A stretch of 64,000 nt of DNA, taken from NCBI RefSeq assembly GCF_000147815.2, contig NC_015957.1, positions 8,742,001 through 8,806,000 of the forward strand, given 5' to 3'. The stretch comes from Streptomyces violaceusniger Tu 4113. GTDB lineage: Bacteria > Actinomycetota > Actinomycetes > Streptomycetales > Streptomycetaceae. Position numbers and translations under genes: made by a program. The notes under the pieces were generated by a model. It was given only the letters and a program-made list of their open reading frames with translations. It did no database searches and was not told where the DNA came from. Position 1 is the stretch's first letter; the number at the start of each line of letters is the position of its first letter. Positions 1 through 8,537 of this stretch are shown here, piece after piece.

Positions 1-24
1 AGTAGCAGGCGGGGCGGGGTCGGT

Positions 25-328
25 TCAGACCGGCCCTTCCCCCTTGTCCACCAGCGCCCAGGCGTCGGCGAACGGTTCGGGCAGGGTGCGGGTGGGCGGC
101 GGAAGGGGGGTCTCCAGCCGTCGGTTGCAGGAGCGCGGCACCCCGATCAGCTCCGCCTTCCACGCCTCCATGGGCGCCCTGGGGGGCCCACGTCCCGGCC
201 AGAAAGCTGCCGGTCCGCTCGATACAGGCCGGCGCCCCGGGCCGCCACATCCCCGTGCCGTCGATGAGCCCGCCCAGCGCGGGCACCACGCGCCGGTCAT
301 CCACAGCCGTCCACGCACCAGTCGCCAT
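25..328 (-). pseudogene. Frameshifted remnant of an unrecognised gene
   Basis: Two adjacent stretches on the minus strand have strong coding character (G/C third positions) but lie in different frames. The first opens at an ATG at 328 (MATGAWTAVDDRRVVPALGG) and reads well to about 190. The second reads well from about 175 to a TGA at 25-27 (ending DAWALVDKGEGPV). A one-base slip near 175-190 would join them into a protein of about 100 residues. I do not recognise the family. It is either a decayed gene or an assembly indel. It is divergent from the GntR regulator and could once have belonged to the same locus. Confidence 0.45.
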
Positions 329-433
329 CGGACGTCCCCCGTCCTCCCCCGTCGAATACGCCAGGGGTCGCATACGCCACGGGGAGATCATCGCTCATGG
401 GCCCGACGGTCTACCGCTCGCCCGCTTGACTAT

Positions 434-444
434 TTGCTATAGCA
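434..444. promoter_or_regulatory. Palindromic operator upstream of the GntR gene
   Basis: The sequence TTGCTATAGCA contains the perfect 10-bp palindrome TGCTATAGCA, 18 bp upstream of the GntR start codon. The same 11 bases recur at 1291-1301 before the transporter gene. A shared palindrome before a regulator and its neighbouring transporter is the usual arrangement for an autoregulated local repressor. That the adjacent GntR protein binds it is inference. Confidence 0.7.
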
Positions 445-461
445 GAAGCACTCTTACGGTC

Positions 462-1178
462 ATGAGCACTGACGCCCTCGGCCCCATGGAGACCGTGTCG
501 CTGGCCGACCAGGCATACCGGCGACTGAGGGACGCGATCCGCGAGGGCGTCCTGCGGCCGGGCGAGAAGATCACCGAGCGCGATCTCGCCGCCCGGCTCG
601 GCGTGAGCCCCACCCCCGTCCGGGAGGCGCTGCGCCAGCTCGTGCACGAGAAGGTCGTCGAGCGCGTCGGCCCCCGGGCCCTGCGGATCGCCGACCACTC
701 CTCGGCCGCCCGTTCCGAGATCGTCGAGGCCGAGGTCCGGCTGTCCGCCCTGATGGCCCGCCTCGCCGCCCGTAACGCCACCGCCCAGCAGCTCACCGAC
801 CTGGTCGCCTTGCTGGCCGAGGCCGACCAGATCACCGCCGGCATCGAACGGACCGTCGCCGAGGAGGGGTTGGGCGCCGACGTGTCCGAGCAGCTCGCGG
901 CCGTCTTCCACAAGCTGCGGCTCTTCCATCGGCAGGTCGAGTCGTGTGTGGGCAACCCCGTCCTGGAGGGGCTGCTCGGCCAGGCGAGGGCCTTCAGCTA
1001 CGAGGAGCGGCTCGACCTCACCATGAAGCTCGCGCCCGAGCACGCCGAGGCGTTCCGGGCCCGCTACTCCGAGCACCGCCAACTCCTGGACGCGCTCCTC
1101 GAACGGGACGAGGAGCGCGCCGAGGAACTCGCGGCGCGGCACCACCGCGCCGCGCTCGTCCAGCTCTCCGGCGGCTGA
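462..1178 (+). CDS. GntR-family regulator, FCD subfamily
   Basis: This 238-residue protein has an N-terminal winged helix-turn-helix (about residues 12-78, with LGVSPTPVREALRQL as recognition region). A helical FCD effector domain follows, with the usual histidines (FHRQVESCVGNP near 155, SEHRQLLDALL near 205, RHH near the C-terminus) that ligate metal or a carboxylate in this family. The longer reading frame starts at 255, but the ATG at 462 lies just after the palindrome and gives the normal family length. It precedes a transporter, an AtuA-family gene and a DUF4387 gene, so it probably senses the acidic substrate of that operon. The effector is unknown. Confidence 0.9.
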   Translation: MSTDALGPMETVSLADQAYRRLRDAIREGVLRPGEKITERDLAARLGVSPTPVREALRQLVHEKVVERVGPRALRIADHSSAARSEIVEAEVRLSALMARLAARNATAQQLTDLVALLAEADQITAGIERTVAEEGLGADVSEQLAAVFHKLRLFHRQVESCVGNPVLEGLLGQARAFSYEERLDLTMKLAPEHAEAFRARYSEHRQLLDALLERDEERAEELAARHHRAALVQLSGG

Positions 1179-1290
1179 CCCCGAGCTCCGGCGGCGAACC
1201 CCAAGCTCCGACGCCTGCCCCCCCAACACCACCTGCCCGCCACTGGGCGCACAGTGTGCGCTCCGACGGGCAGGCAAACCCCTCCCCCAC

Positions 1291-1301
1291 TTGCTATAGC
1301 A
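1291..1301. promoter_or_regulatory. Second copy of the TGCTATAGCA operator
   Basis: It is identical over 11 bases to the site at 434-444 and ends only 21 bp before the transporter ATG, so binding would block the promoter or early elongation. The transporter's Shine-Dalgarno AGGAG follows at 1310-1314. Together the two sites define a probable one-regulator, one-transporter control loop. Confidence 0.7.
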
Positions 1302-1322
1302 TGTAGCACAGGAGCCATCGCC

Positions 1323-2657
1323 ATGCCTGACACTCCCCCCATATCCCCGCCCGGCGCGGTGAGCATGAGCACCCTTCCCCGCCCGGCACCCGGCGACCGC
1401 ATGAACCGCGGCGCCGTGCTGTGGGTGACCCTCGCCGTCTTCGCACAGGAAGCGGTGTGGAACTTCTACGACGCCCAGGTCCCCGAGCAGTTGCGGCATT
1501 ACTTCAGCTCCGCGGGCGTGGTCGGCCTGATCATGGGGTTGGACCACTCCTGGGGCATCTTCACGCAGCCGTCGGTCGGGTTCCTCTCCGACAAGCTCGC
1601 CCGCCGCCGCACCGGCCGGTGGCCGATCGTACTGATCGGCGCCGCGGTCGCGGCCGTGCCGTTCGTCCTCATCCCCTGGGCGACGAACCTTCCCACCCTG
1701 CTGGTGTGCGTGGTCGGTTTCGCCGCGATCGCCAACGCGTTCAAGGGCGTTACCGAGACCCTGGTGTCCGACTACGTCGCGCCGTCCAACCGCAGCAAGG
1801 CACAGGGCTTCATCAAGGCCGGCGTCAGCCTGACCATCGTCGTGTCCTCCCTGATCAGCCTTCTCGTCGCCGACCGGTCACTGCGCCTCGCGTTCGCCAT
1901 CCCGCCGCTGCTGATGCTGATCATGCTGGGGCTGTCCTGGGCGTTCCTCGGCCGCCATCACACGGACGTGCTGCTGCCGGACGAGGAGGGGGAGGGGGCG
2001 AAGGCTGCCCCCGAGCAGGAGTTCGCCTCCCCGTGGGCGGTGCTGAAGGGCGCGCTGCGTTCGCCGTCCAGCCCGACCCTGCTGCTGATGGTCGGCATCT
2101 TCTGCTTCGCCGGCATGTGGTCCGCGCTGCGCTCGCTCATGACGCCGTACGGCACGCAGGTGCTCGGCCTGACCCGCGGCGAGGCGGCCGGTCTGGCGCT
2201 GCCGGGCGCGGTCGCGTTCCTCGTCTGCGTGCTGCCGATCGCCTACGCCTCCAACCGGTTCGGGCAGTTGCGCGCGATGCGGTACGGCGTCGGGCTGTTC
2301 ATCGCGGGCCTGCTCCTCGGGTTCACGATGCCGACCGTGCCCGGCACGATCACCTCGATGGTGCTCTGCTCGCTCGGGTACACCTCGTTCGCGGTCAACG
2401 CGCTGGTCGCGCTGTGGAACCTGGCACCGACCCAGAAGGTGCTGGGCACCTACACCACGCTGTACACGATCGCCTCGGCGTCCGGGATGGCGCTGGGCCC
2501 GGCGATCCTCGGCACCACGATCGACCTGACCCGCTGGCGCTATATGCACCTGAACGCCGCGGTGTTCGCCGCCGTCACCTTCCTCGTCTTCACCCGCCTG
2601 GTCCGCCGCGCACCCGATCGCGCCACCGACCGCGCCACCGACCGCGCCGCCGCCTGA
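1323..2657 (+). CDS. MFS transporter, GPH/SLC45-like
   Basis: This 444-residue polytopic membrane protein has about 12 hydrophobic segments. The early motif FYDAQVPEQLRHYFSSAG and the cytoplasmic loop SDKLARRRTGRWP after TM2 resemble the glycoside-pentoside-hexuronide/SLC45 branch of the major facilitator superfamily, which usually moves sugars or small acids with a cation. The ATG at 1323 has AGGAG eight bases upstream. The C-terminus ends in a short repeat (RATDRATDRAA). Position after a palindrome shared with the GntR gene, and before the AtuA-family gene, suggests it imports the substrate metabolised by the next two proteins. The substrate cannot be read from sequence. Confidence 0.85.
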   Translation: MPDTPPISPPGAVSMSTLPRPAPGDRMNRGAVLWVTLAVFAQEAVWNFYDAQVPEQLRHYFSSAGVVGLIMGLDHSWGIFTQPSVGFLSDKLARRRTGRWPIVLIGAAVAAVPFVLIPWATNLPTLLVCVVGFAAIANAFKGVTETLVSDYVAPSNRSKAQGFIKAGVSLTIVVSSLISLLVADRSLRLAFAIPPLLMLIMLGLSWAFLGRHHTDVLLPDEEGEGAKAAPEQEFASPWAVLKGALRSPSSPTLLLMVGIFCFAGMWSALRSLMTPYGTQVLGLTRGEAAGLALPGAVAFLVCVLPIAYASNRFGQLRAMRYGVGLFIAGLLLGFTMPTVPGTITSMVLCSLGYTSFAVNALVALWNLAPTQKVLGTYTTLYTIASASGMALGPAILGTTIDLTRWRYMHLNAAVFAAVTFLVFTRLVRRAPDRATDRATDRAAA

Positions 2658-2714
2658 CCGGCCGGGATTCCCTCTTCCCGCACGATGACCCGCACGATGA
2701 AAGGCACCAGCCTC

Positions 2715-4124
2715 ATGGAACTCCGCATCCTGGCTCCGACCGGCGCGCTCGGCGCCGGGTTCGACGCCGACGCCTTCGCTCGCGGTGTCGCCGCCCTGCC
2801 GGATGTGATCGCCTGCGACGCCGGCTCCACCGACTCCGGCCCCGCCGCCCTGGGCTCGGGCACCCCGAAGCTGTCCGCCCAGGCCGTCACCCGCGATCTG
2901 CGCCTGCTGCTCAGGGCCCGCGACCAGCTCGGCGTACCGCTGATCATCGGCTCCTGCGGCACCTCGGGCCGCGACGACGGTGTCGACTGGGTCGCCGACA
3001 TCGCCCGCTCCATCGCCGCGGAGGAGAACCTGAGCTTCAAGCTCGGCCTGATCTACTCCGACCAGCCCGCCCAGCGCCTGCGGGACCTGCACGACGCGGA
3101 CCGGATCCGGCCGCTTCCCCACGCGCCCGCCATCGACCGCGAGCTGTTCGACCGCAGCCACACCGTCGCCATGATGGGCGTCGAACCCATCCAGGACGCC
3201 CTGCGCGACGGCTGCGAGGTGATCCTCGCCGGACGCGCCAGCGACACCGCCCTGTTCGCCGCCGTCCCGCACCTGCGGGGCGCCGACCCGGGCCTGACCT
3301 GGCACCTGGCCAAGACCATCGAATGCGGCGCAGCCTGCGCGATCCCCCCGTCCGCCAACGGGCTGCTCGTCACGTTGCGCGAGGACCACTTCGACGTCAC
3401 CACCCTCGCCGACGGCACCCGTCTGACTCCCCGCTCCGTCGCCGCCCACACGCTGTACGAGAACGCCGACCCGTACCGTGTCACCGAACCCTCGGGCGTA
3501 CTCGACACCACCGAGGCCACCTACGAGGCGATCGACGAGCGGACCGTCCGCGTCCGCGGCGCCCGCTACCTGCCGGCCGACGGCTACACCAACAAGCTCG
3601 AGGGCGCCGAACTCATCGGCTACCAGACCGTCATCTTCGGCGGGGTACGCGACCGCGTCGTCATCGACGCCCTGCCCAAGCTGGTGCCGCTGGCCAAGGA
3701 GTACTTCGAGGCGAAGATCCTCGACGTCTTCGGCGGTGCGGTCGACCCCGCCGACGTCGACATCGACTACCGCCTCTACGGCGCCGGCGCGGTCCTCGGC
3801 GGCAGCGAACCCGACCTGCTCGCCCGTCGCGAACCCAGGCCGCTCACCTCCCGCGAACCCGCCCCGCTCGCCCCCCGCGAGCTCGGCGTGCTCATCACCG
3901 TCACCGCGCCCGACCAGGCGACCGCCCACGCCATCGCCACCTTCGTCGCCCACGCCAGCAGCCACCTGCCCATCGCCGAGTACGACGGCCTGGTCTCCAC
4001 CCTCGCCTACCCCTACTCCCCGCCCGAGACGGACCGGGGCCCGCTCTACCGCTTCACCCTCAACCACGTCGCCACGGGCGTCACCCCCACCGAACTCTTC
4101 CGCACCACCACCGAGGAGCTGTGA
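2715..4124 (+). CDS. AtuA-family protein (DUF1446)
   Basis: This 469-residue protein matches the acyclic terpene utilisation AtuA family (DUF1446), with characteristic segments CDAGSTDSGPAALGSG (about 35-50), IIGSCGTSGRDDGVDWV (about 76-92) and AGRASDTALFAA (about 174-185). AtuA proteins occur in terpenoid and related acid degradation, but their chemistry is poorly defined. The ATG at 2715 is preferred to an in-frame start at 2685 because family members begin close to the first strand (MELRILAPTGALG). A low-complexity insert near 370-395 (repeated RREP/SREP/PREL) looks like a tandem expansion. The stop overlaps the next start (GTGA), so the pair is translationally coupled. Confidence 0.85.
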   Translation: MELRILAPTGALGAGFDADAFARGVAALPDVIACDAGSTDSGPAALGSGTPKLSAQAVTRDLRLLLRARDQLGVPLIIGSCGTSGRDDGVDWVADIARSIAAEENLSFKLGLIYSDQPAQRLRDLHDADRIRPLPHAPAIDRELFDRSHTVAMMGVEPIQDALRDGCEVILAGRASDTALFAAVPHLRGADPGLTWHLAKTIECGAACAIPPSANGLLVTLREDHFDVTTLADGTRLTPRSVAAHTLYENADPYRVTEPSGVLDTTEATYEAIDERTVRVRGARYLPADGYTNKLEGAELIGYQTVIFGGVRDRVVIDALPKLVPLAKEYFEAKILDVFGGAVDPADVDIDYRLYGAGAVLGGSEPDLLARREPRPLTSREPAPLAPRELGVLITVTAPDQATAHAIATFVAHASSHLPIAEYDGLVSTLAYPYSPPETDRGPLYRFTLNHVATGVTPTELFRTTTEEL

Positions 4125-4444
4125 ACCCCTTGACCACCCTGCTCGACTACTGCTCCCTGGTCCGCTCCAAGAACGCCGGCCCCTTCACCCTCACCTTCGA
4201 CTTCATGTGCCACGACCAGGCCGCCTACGACGCCCTCGTCGCCACCGGCTTCCTCAACCCCACCCTCTTCGCCACCCTCTACGACGCCGACCCCGGCCAG
4301 ATCCTCGTCGTCAACCATCCCCTCGCCCTGGCCGTGAAGGTCTCCCTCCCCCGCCCCACCGTCCAAGGCGACCTCCGCGACACCGACTGCTACGCCGGGC
4401 AGCAGTACGCCCCGCTCATGGACATGGACGTGACACCCGCATGA
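4121..4444 (+). CDS. DUF4387 protein, AtuA partner
   Basis: This 107-residue protein begins with the GTG that overlaps the AtuA-family stop codon. It carries the conserved opening LLDYCSLVRSKNAGPFTLTFD and the Asp/Tyr-rich end of DUF4387, a small domain that is regularly encoded next to AtuA/DUF1446 or fused to it. It probably forms a complex with that protein or acts as its small subunit. No catalytic role can be assigned. It is the last gene of the GntR-controlled unit. Confidence 0.8.
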   Translation: MNPLTTLLDYCSLVRSKNAGPFTLTFDFMCHDQAAYDALVATGFLNPTLFATLYDADPGQILVVNHPLALAVKVSLPRPTVQGDLRDTDCYAGQQYAPLMDMDVTPA

Positions 4445-4559
4445 ATCCCGCCGATTCGAATCCCGATCCACACGCCTCGCACCTTCACCACTCCACCCTT
4501 AGGCTGTCGCCGGACACTGGGGCTACCGGCGCGTAGGGCACACCGCGAAGGAGCGCGTG

Positions 4560-5492
4560 ATGAAGGGCTGGACCGCGAGCGACATCCCCGATCAGACCGG
4601 CCGCACCGCCGTGGTGACCGGCGCCAACAGCGGCCTCGGCTTCATCACCGCGCGGGAGCTGGCACGGCGCGGCGGGCAGGTGGTGCTCGCCTGCCGCAAC
4701 GAGGCGCGCGGGGCCGAGGCCGCGCAGCGGATCCGGGCGCAGGCGCCGGGCGCGTATGTCCGGGTCGCGCCGCTGGACCTCGCGGATCTGAAGTCCGTAC
4801 GCACCTTCGCGGCCGAGCACCAGGGCGACCGGCTCGATCTGCTCATCAACAACGCGGGCGTGATGGCCCTCCCGCGCCGCAGCACCGCCGATGGCTTCGA
4901 GATGCAGTTCGGCGTCAACCACCTGGGACACTTCGCGCTGACCGGCCTGCTGCTGCCCAAGCTGCTGGAGGCGGGCCCGGGGGCGCGGGTGGTCAGCGTG
5001 TCCAGCTTTATGCACATGCTGGGGACGGTCGACCCGCGCGACCTGCACATGGAGCGCGGATACCGCCGTTGGACCGCCTACTCCCGCTCCAAGTCCGCCA
5101 ATCTCCTCTTCATCCACGAACTGTCCCGCCGCCTGCGCGCGACGAACGCCCACCTGGTCGCGGCCGCCGCACACCCCGGCTACGCCTCGACCAACCTCCA
5201 GACCGCCGCCCCCAAAATGGAGGGCCGCCGGGCAGCCAAGCGATTCATGGAAATCGGCAACCGCTACTTCGCCCAGAGCCCGGACCAGGGCGCCCTCCCC
5301 ATCCTGTACGCGGCCACCGCCCCGGACGTCCGCCAGAACGACTTCTTCGGCCCGCCACTCCAGGGCCTCTGGCACGGCTCCCCCGTCCGCTCGGCCCGCG
5401 CCAAGTGGACACGCAGCGACACGGCTGGCCGGGGGCTGTGGGCCGCGTCCGAGCGGCTGACGGGCGTACGGTACGAGGCGCTCGCGAGCTGA
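4560..5492 (+). CDS. Short-chain dehydrogenase/reductase, retinol-dehydrogenase type
   Basis: This 310-residue Rossmann protein has the cofactor motif TGANSGLG (about 21-28), NNAG (about 98-101), a catalytic Ser in VVSVSS and the YSRSK motif (Tyr/Lys pair near 179-183). The R in ACRNEARG after beta-2 suggests NADP(H) preference. The closest general type is the WWOX/retinol dehydrogenase-like SDRs that are common in actinomycetes. AAGGAG at 4548-4553 lies six bases before the ATG at 4560, which decides against the GTG at 4557. It has its own leader and is probably separate from the AtuA operon. Confidence 0.88.
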   Translation: MKGWTASDIPDQTGRTAVVTGANSGLGFITARELARRGGQVVLACRNEARGAEAAQRIRAQAPGAYVRVAPLDLADLKSVRTFAAEHQGDRLDLLINNAGVMALPRRSTADGFEMQFGVNHLGHFALTGLLLPKLLEAGPGARVVSVSSFMHMLGTVDPRDLHMERGYRRWTAYSRSKSANLLFIHELSRRLRATNAHLVAAAAHPGYASTNLQTAAPKMEGRRAAKRFMEIGNRYFAQSPDQGALPILYAATAPDVRQNDFFGPPLQGLWHGSPVRSARAKWTRSDTAGRGLWAASERLTGVRYEALAS

Positions 5493-5493
5493 T

Positions 5494-5910
5494 TCACGGC
5501 GGCGGCTGCGGACAGCCGAGCTCGGGGCGTACGCGGTGGGGACCGCAGGCGATCAGGCATACGGAGAGAAACCGCTGCCCGGTGAGATACCACCCACCGG
5601 CGACGTCCTCCCCGCCGGCGACCGCCTTGGCGGCGCTTTGGCCCCTCGCGGACAGCGTTTCGGGCGCGCGGTCGTGGACGGAGGCGAAGGAGTCGGCGTG
5701 TTCGCGGGCCCGGGTGCCGAACCAGTCGGCGGCTTGGGTGGGATCCGTCCAGGTCCCCTGGACGAAGCTGGGGGGCTTGAGCAGCCAATGGGCGAGTTCG
5801 AGAGGGACGACCTTGGCGCTCCTGAACTCGGGGTGGATGGGTCGTCTGGGGCCGTCCTTGAGAAGTTCGTGGCCCGAGCCGAGCCAGGTGTAGCCGTGGT
5901 GGTGCCGCAA
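5494..5910 (-). CDS. Conserved hypothetical protein of unknown function
   Basis: This 138-residue soluble protein starts at a TTG at 5910 (AAGG seven bases upstream) and stops one base from the convergent SDR gene. It has a balanced composition, aromatic-rich motifs (HHHGYTWLGSGHELL, LAHWLLKPPSFVQGTW, DWFGTRAREHADSF) and a C-terminal WYLTGQRFLSVCLIACG. I recall similar proteins as common, uncharacterised Streptomyces genes but cannot name a domain. The alternative frame on this strand (5553-6005) is Pro/Ser/Thr-rich and looks like a shadow. Confidence 0.6.
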   Translation of the reverse strand: MRHHHGYTWLGSGHELLKDGPRRPIHPEFRSAKVVPLELAHWLLKPPSFVQGTWTDPTQAADWFGTRAREHADSFASVHDRAPETLSARGQSAAKAVAGGEDVAGGWYLTGQRFLSVCLIACGPHRVRPELGCPQPPP

Positions 5911-5976
5911 TGTGCCGCCTTCACTGACCGAAGAGGGCAGCCCCCGCGATGGCCGGGACTGCCCTGCCTACCGGGG

Positions 5977-6162
5977 TTATCGACGGCCGCAGCCGTCACC
6001 GCCACCGCAGTCGCCGCCCGAAGCGGGCGACGGTGCGTCGGAGTCGGGCATGGTGTCGCCGTCGTCCGGGTCCTGCCGTAAGACGGCCTTGTGTCCTGCC
6101 AGCCGCATCGGGATGCCCGCGGCGGCAGCCGCTGATGTCACTACCTTCTGTGCTGTCGGCAC
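5977..6162 (-). CDS. Small Gly/Cys-tailed hypothetical protein
   Basis: This 61-residue ORF starts at GTG 6162, five bases after a good AGGAGAG. It has an Ala-rich helix (VVTSAAAAAGIPMRLAGHKAV), an acidic linker (QDPDDGDTMPDSD) and a Cys/Gly-rich end (GGDCGGGDGCGRR). It is tandem with, and upstream of, the 138-residue gene. No function is apparent. The good ribosome site and third-position bias support its being real. Confidence 0.5.
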   Translation of the reverse strand: MPTAQKVVTSAAAAAGIPMRLAGHKAVLRQDPDDGDTMPDSDAPSPASGGDCGGGDGCGRR

Positions 6163-6275
6163 GGGGGCTCTCCTCGCGCCGTCGTGCACCTGCACCCGTT
6201 GCAGCTGGGCTCGACCTGCCAGGGCTCCGGTCCAGTCGGTACGGGGGTTCAAGGGGGAGGCGGGATGCGTACCGC

Positions 6276-6608
6276 CTACGCCGAGGCGGCGTTCTTCGTC
6301 TGCTCCTCCAGCGCGGCCCGCATCAGGACATCCGCGAGCCGATTCGCGCTGTCGAGAGGGATGCGGCCAAGGGCCACCAGCGGATAGCCGGACACCGTGA
6401 GCTCGCCGCGCAGGGTCGGCCAGTACAGCTCCCCGCCTTCGACGCCATGCGGCACGTCCGGGGTGAAGCCGAGGCGGTGCAGGGCCTGGCGCAGCAGATC
6501 GGCCACGGCTTGGGCCTCGGCTCTGGCCGTCGCGTGGCCATTGGCACCCAGCGCCTCGATGTCCTGTTCGCGGATTCTCATCGCTCCCACTTCCGCCGTG
6601 TTCTGCAT
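6276..6608 (-). CDS. Hypothetical protein
   Basis: This 110-residue protein is predicted from ATG 6608 (MQNTAEVGAMRIREQDIEAL). A start at the internal ATG of MRIREQ is also possible because a GGGAG lies just before it. It is alpha/beta in character, with EAQAVADLLRQALHRLGFTPDV followed by a strand-rich half (GELTVSGYPLVALGRIPLDSANRLADVLMRAAL). It is divergent from the DUF6879 gene, with about 170 bp of promoter region between them, and may belong to the same functional module. No family is recognised. Confidence 0.55.
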   Translation of the reverse strand: MQNTAEVGAMRIREQDIEALGANGHATARAEAQAVADLLRQALHRLGFTPDVPHGVEGGELYWPTLRGELTVSGYPLVALGRIPLDSANRLADVLMRAALEEQTKNAASA

Positions 6609-6782
6609 GAACCGGACGCTAGGGAGGGGTAGCCGGCGGGTGCCATGCGATGTTCTCGAATGTTCTCGCCTCTCTGTTGAATGTTCTTGATTGATCTCAC
6701 GCAGGGTTAGTGAAGGCATACCGAGCGCACTCACGAGTGCGCCATGCTCAGGGTGTCCAGATCAACAAGGGAGGACGTGATC

Positions 6783-7529
6783 ATGGCGCGACGACTGCGC
6801 TTCAACGGCACGGGCAGCGGCGATAATGGCTGCCCCGCTGTGCACGAGGACCTGGACACCGGGGAGATCGTTATTCACGGCGCACCGCTCACCGACCCGG
6901 AGGAGGTCGACCAGCTTCAACACCTGGGCGAAGGCGAAGTACCGATCGTGGTGCCGCGCGAACTGCTCGTCGACTTCGGCCCCAAGGAAGTCATGCGGGT
7001 GCCCCGCACCATCGATCTGGACGCCTTCAACGACCTCTTCAAAAAGTTCGACCACACCGCATGGCGGTTGGAGACCCGCCGCAGGTTCGCCTCGGACGAG
7101 GCCACGGACACCTACGCACAGTTCGTCGCGGGCGAGCCGGTTCAATGGGATTACGAACACCCGTGGTGCACCAGCGTCCGAGCACAGACGGATGAAGGCA
7201 AGCGGTTGGAGCGCGTCCGCATCGTTGACAACCCGCCGACCACCGGGCAGCTCTATCTGCTCAATAACGCCAAGCGCAACTGTGACATGGGAGAGGACAT
7301 CCGCAACCTGTGGCGAGCGGACGCCGATCGACTGCGGCTGCCCGCAGAGGACTTCTGGATCTTCGACTCCAAGTTCGTCGCACTGCTCAACTTCGATGAC
7401 GACGACAATCTGCTCAACGTCGAGCTGATCACGGAGCCGGTGGCGGTCAACCGCTATGTCCAGGTTCGCGATGCAGCATGGCACTACGCCGTCCGGTACG
7501 ACACGTTCGCAGCAGGACTGACTACGTAG
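6783..7529 (+). CDS. DUF6879-family protein
   Basis: This 248-residue protein has a C-terminal DUF6879 domain (from about residue 80, FNDLFKKFDHTAWRLETRRRF). Diagnostic segments are the WDYEHPWCTSVRAQTDEG region and the IFDSKFVALLNFDDDD stretch. The N-terminal 75 residues form an extra strand-rich part. GGGAGGA lies seven bases before the ATG at 6783. In Streptomyces this family is usually encoded next to a Scr1-type helix-turn-helix protein with DUF5753, as here (21 bp downstream). The pair is often described as toxin-antitoxin-like; which partner is toxic is unproven. Confidence 0.8.
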   Translation: MARRLRFNGTGSGDNGCPAVHEDLDTGEIVIHGAPLTDPEEVDQLQHLGEGEVPIVVPRELLVDFGPKEVMRVPRTIDLDAFNDLFKKFDHTAWRLETRRRFASDEATDTYAQFVAGEPVQWDYEHPWCTSVRAQTDEGKRLERVRIVDNPPTTGQLYLLNNAKRNCDMGEDIRNLWRADADRLRLPAEDFWIFDSKFVALLNFDDDDNLLNVELITEPVAVNRYVQVRDAAWHYAVRYDTFAAGLTT

Positions 7530-7550
7530 GTTGCCAGTACCGTGTGACCG

Positions 7551-8399
7551 GTGAGCACTGACTTTCAACAGGCGCGGGTGGCCCTAGGAGCGCGGCTTCG
7601 GGAACTGCGTACGGCATGCCCTGGAGGTCGGCTCACCGGTCCACAACTCGCCGAACGGCTGGGCTGGCCGCACTCCAAGATCTACAAGCTGGAGAACGGT
7701 CGCCAGACCGCGACAGCCAAGGATCTGCGCGCCTGGGCCACGGCAACAGACCAGCCGGAAGCTGCCGAGGAACTACTGTCTCGGCTGAGCGGCCTTGAGT
7801 CCCAGATCCGGTCGTGGCGCCGCCAACTGGCCGCCGGGCACAAACCCGTTCAGGACACGATCAACGCCGAGCACCAGCGCTCGATCACACTGCGCGGCTG
7901 GGAAAACTGTCTCGTGGTGGGCATGCTCCAGACGGCTGACTACGCACGAGCGGTCTTCACCCGGAACGCAGACCTACACAAGTCTCCACGAGACACCGAG
8001 GCTGCGGTACGCGGTCGGCTACGGCGCCAGGAAGGGTTGTACGACTCGCGCAAGCGGTACCACATCATCATGTGGGAGGGGGCGCTCCGCGCCCTCGTCT
8101 GCCCGCCGTCGGTGCTCGCCGCACAGCTCGACCGGCTCATGAGCGTCGTCGGCCTGGACACGGTCGAGCTGGGCATCGTGCCCTTCGCCGCGCCTTTGAA
8201 GATCCAGCCCGCCAACGGATTCTGGGTCCACGACGAGCGGCTGGTGCTCGTCGAGGACTGGCACGCGGAACTCTGGATCAACGACGCCGACAGCATCGCC
8301 CTCTATCTGCGCGCCTGGAACACCCTCCGCGAATCCGCCGTCTTCGGGGCCGATGCCCAGCGCTTGATCAACGAGGCCCGGCGGGCGCTGATCGGGTAG
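7551..8399 (+). CDS. Scr1-like XRE regulator with DUF5753 domain
   Basis: This 282-residue protein combines an N-terminal helix-turn-helix (about residues 8-65, LTGPQLAERLGWPHSKIYKLENGRQ is within it) with a DUF5753 domain (about 105-278, including ENCLVVGMLQTADYARAVF and the MWEGALRALV segment). These are abundant Streptomyces regulators related to Scr1, normally paired with a small effector protein. It starts at GTG 7551, closely following the DUF6879 gene, so the two are co-transcribed. It probably represses its own promoter upstream of 6783. Confidence 0.85.
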   Translation: MSTDFQQARVALGARLRELRTACPGGRLTGPQLAERLGWPHSKIYKLENGRQTATAKDLRAWATATDQPEAAEELLSRLSGLESQIRSWRRQLAAGHKPVQDTINAEHQRSITLRGWENCLVVGMLQTADYARAVFTRNADLHKSPRDTEAAVRGRLRRQEGLYDSRKRYHIIMWEGALRALVCPPSVLAAQLDRLMSVVGLDTVELGIVPFAAPLKIQPANGFWVHDERLVLVEDWHAELWINDADSIALYLRAWNTLRESAVFGADAQRLINEARRALIG

Positions 8400-8537
8400 C
8401 GTGGCCGTCGCCCGTACGCACCGAGGAGGTGAGACCCATCAATGCCAGTTCAGGCTGGGTGCTCTCGCCGCAGGGATACACGGGATAGCTGACTGCCGGG
8501 AGCGCCCTCGGGGATTCCGAAAGGCTTCCAGGCTCTC

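Noticed and set aside
1878..4067. 729-codon minus-strand open frame
   Set aside because: Gly/Val/Ala/Arg-rich antisense of the MFS and AtuA-family genes, with no domain and poor codon pattern.
1421..4444. Very long plus-strand open frame (over 1000 codons) across the MFS and AtuA-family genes
   Set aside because: It is Arg/Pro-rich and out of frame with two well-supported genes; it is a GC-bias shadow. Only its last part, the DUF4387 gene from 4121, is real.
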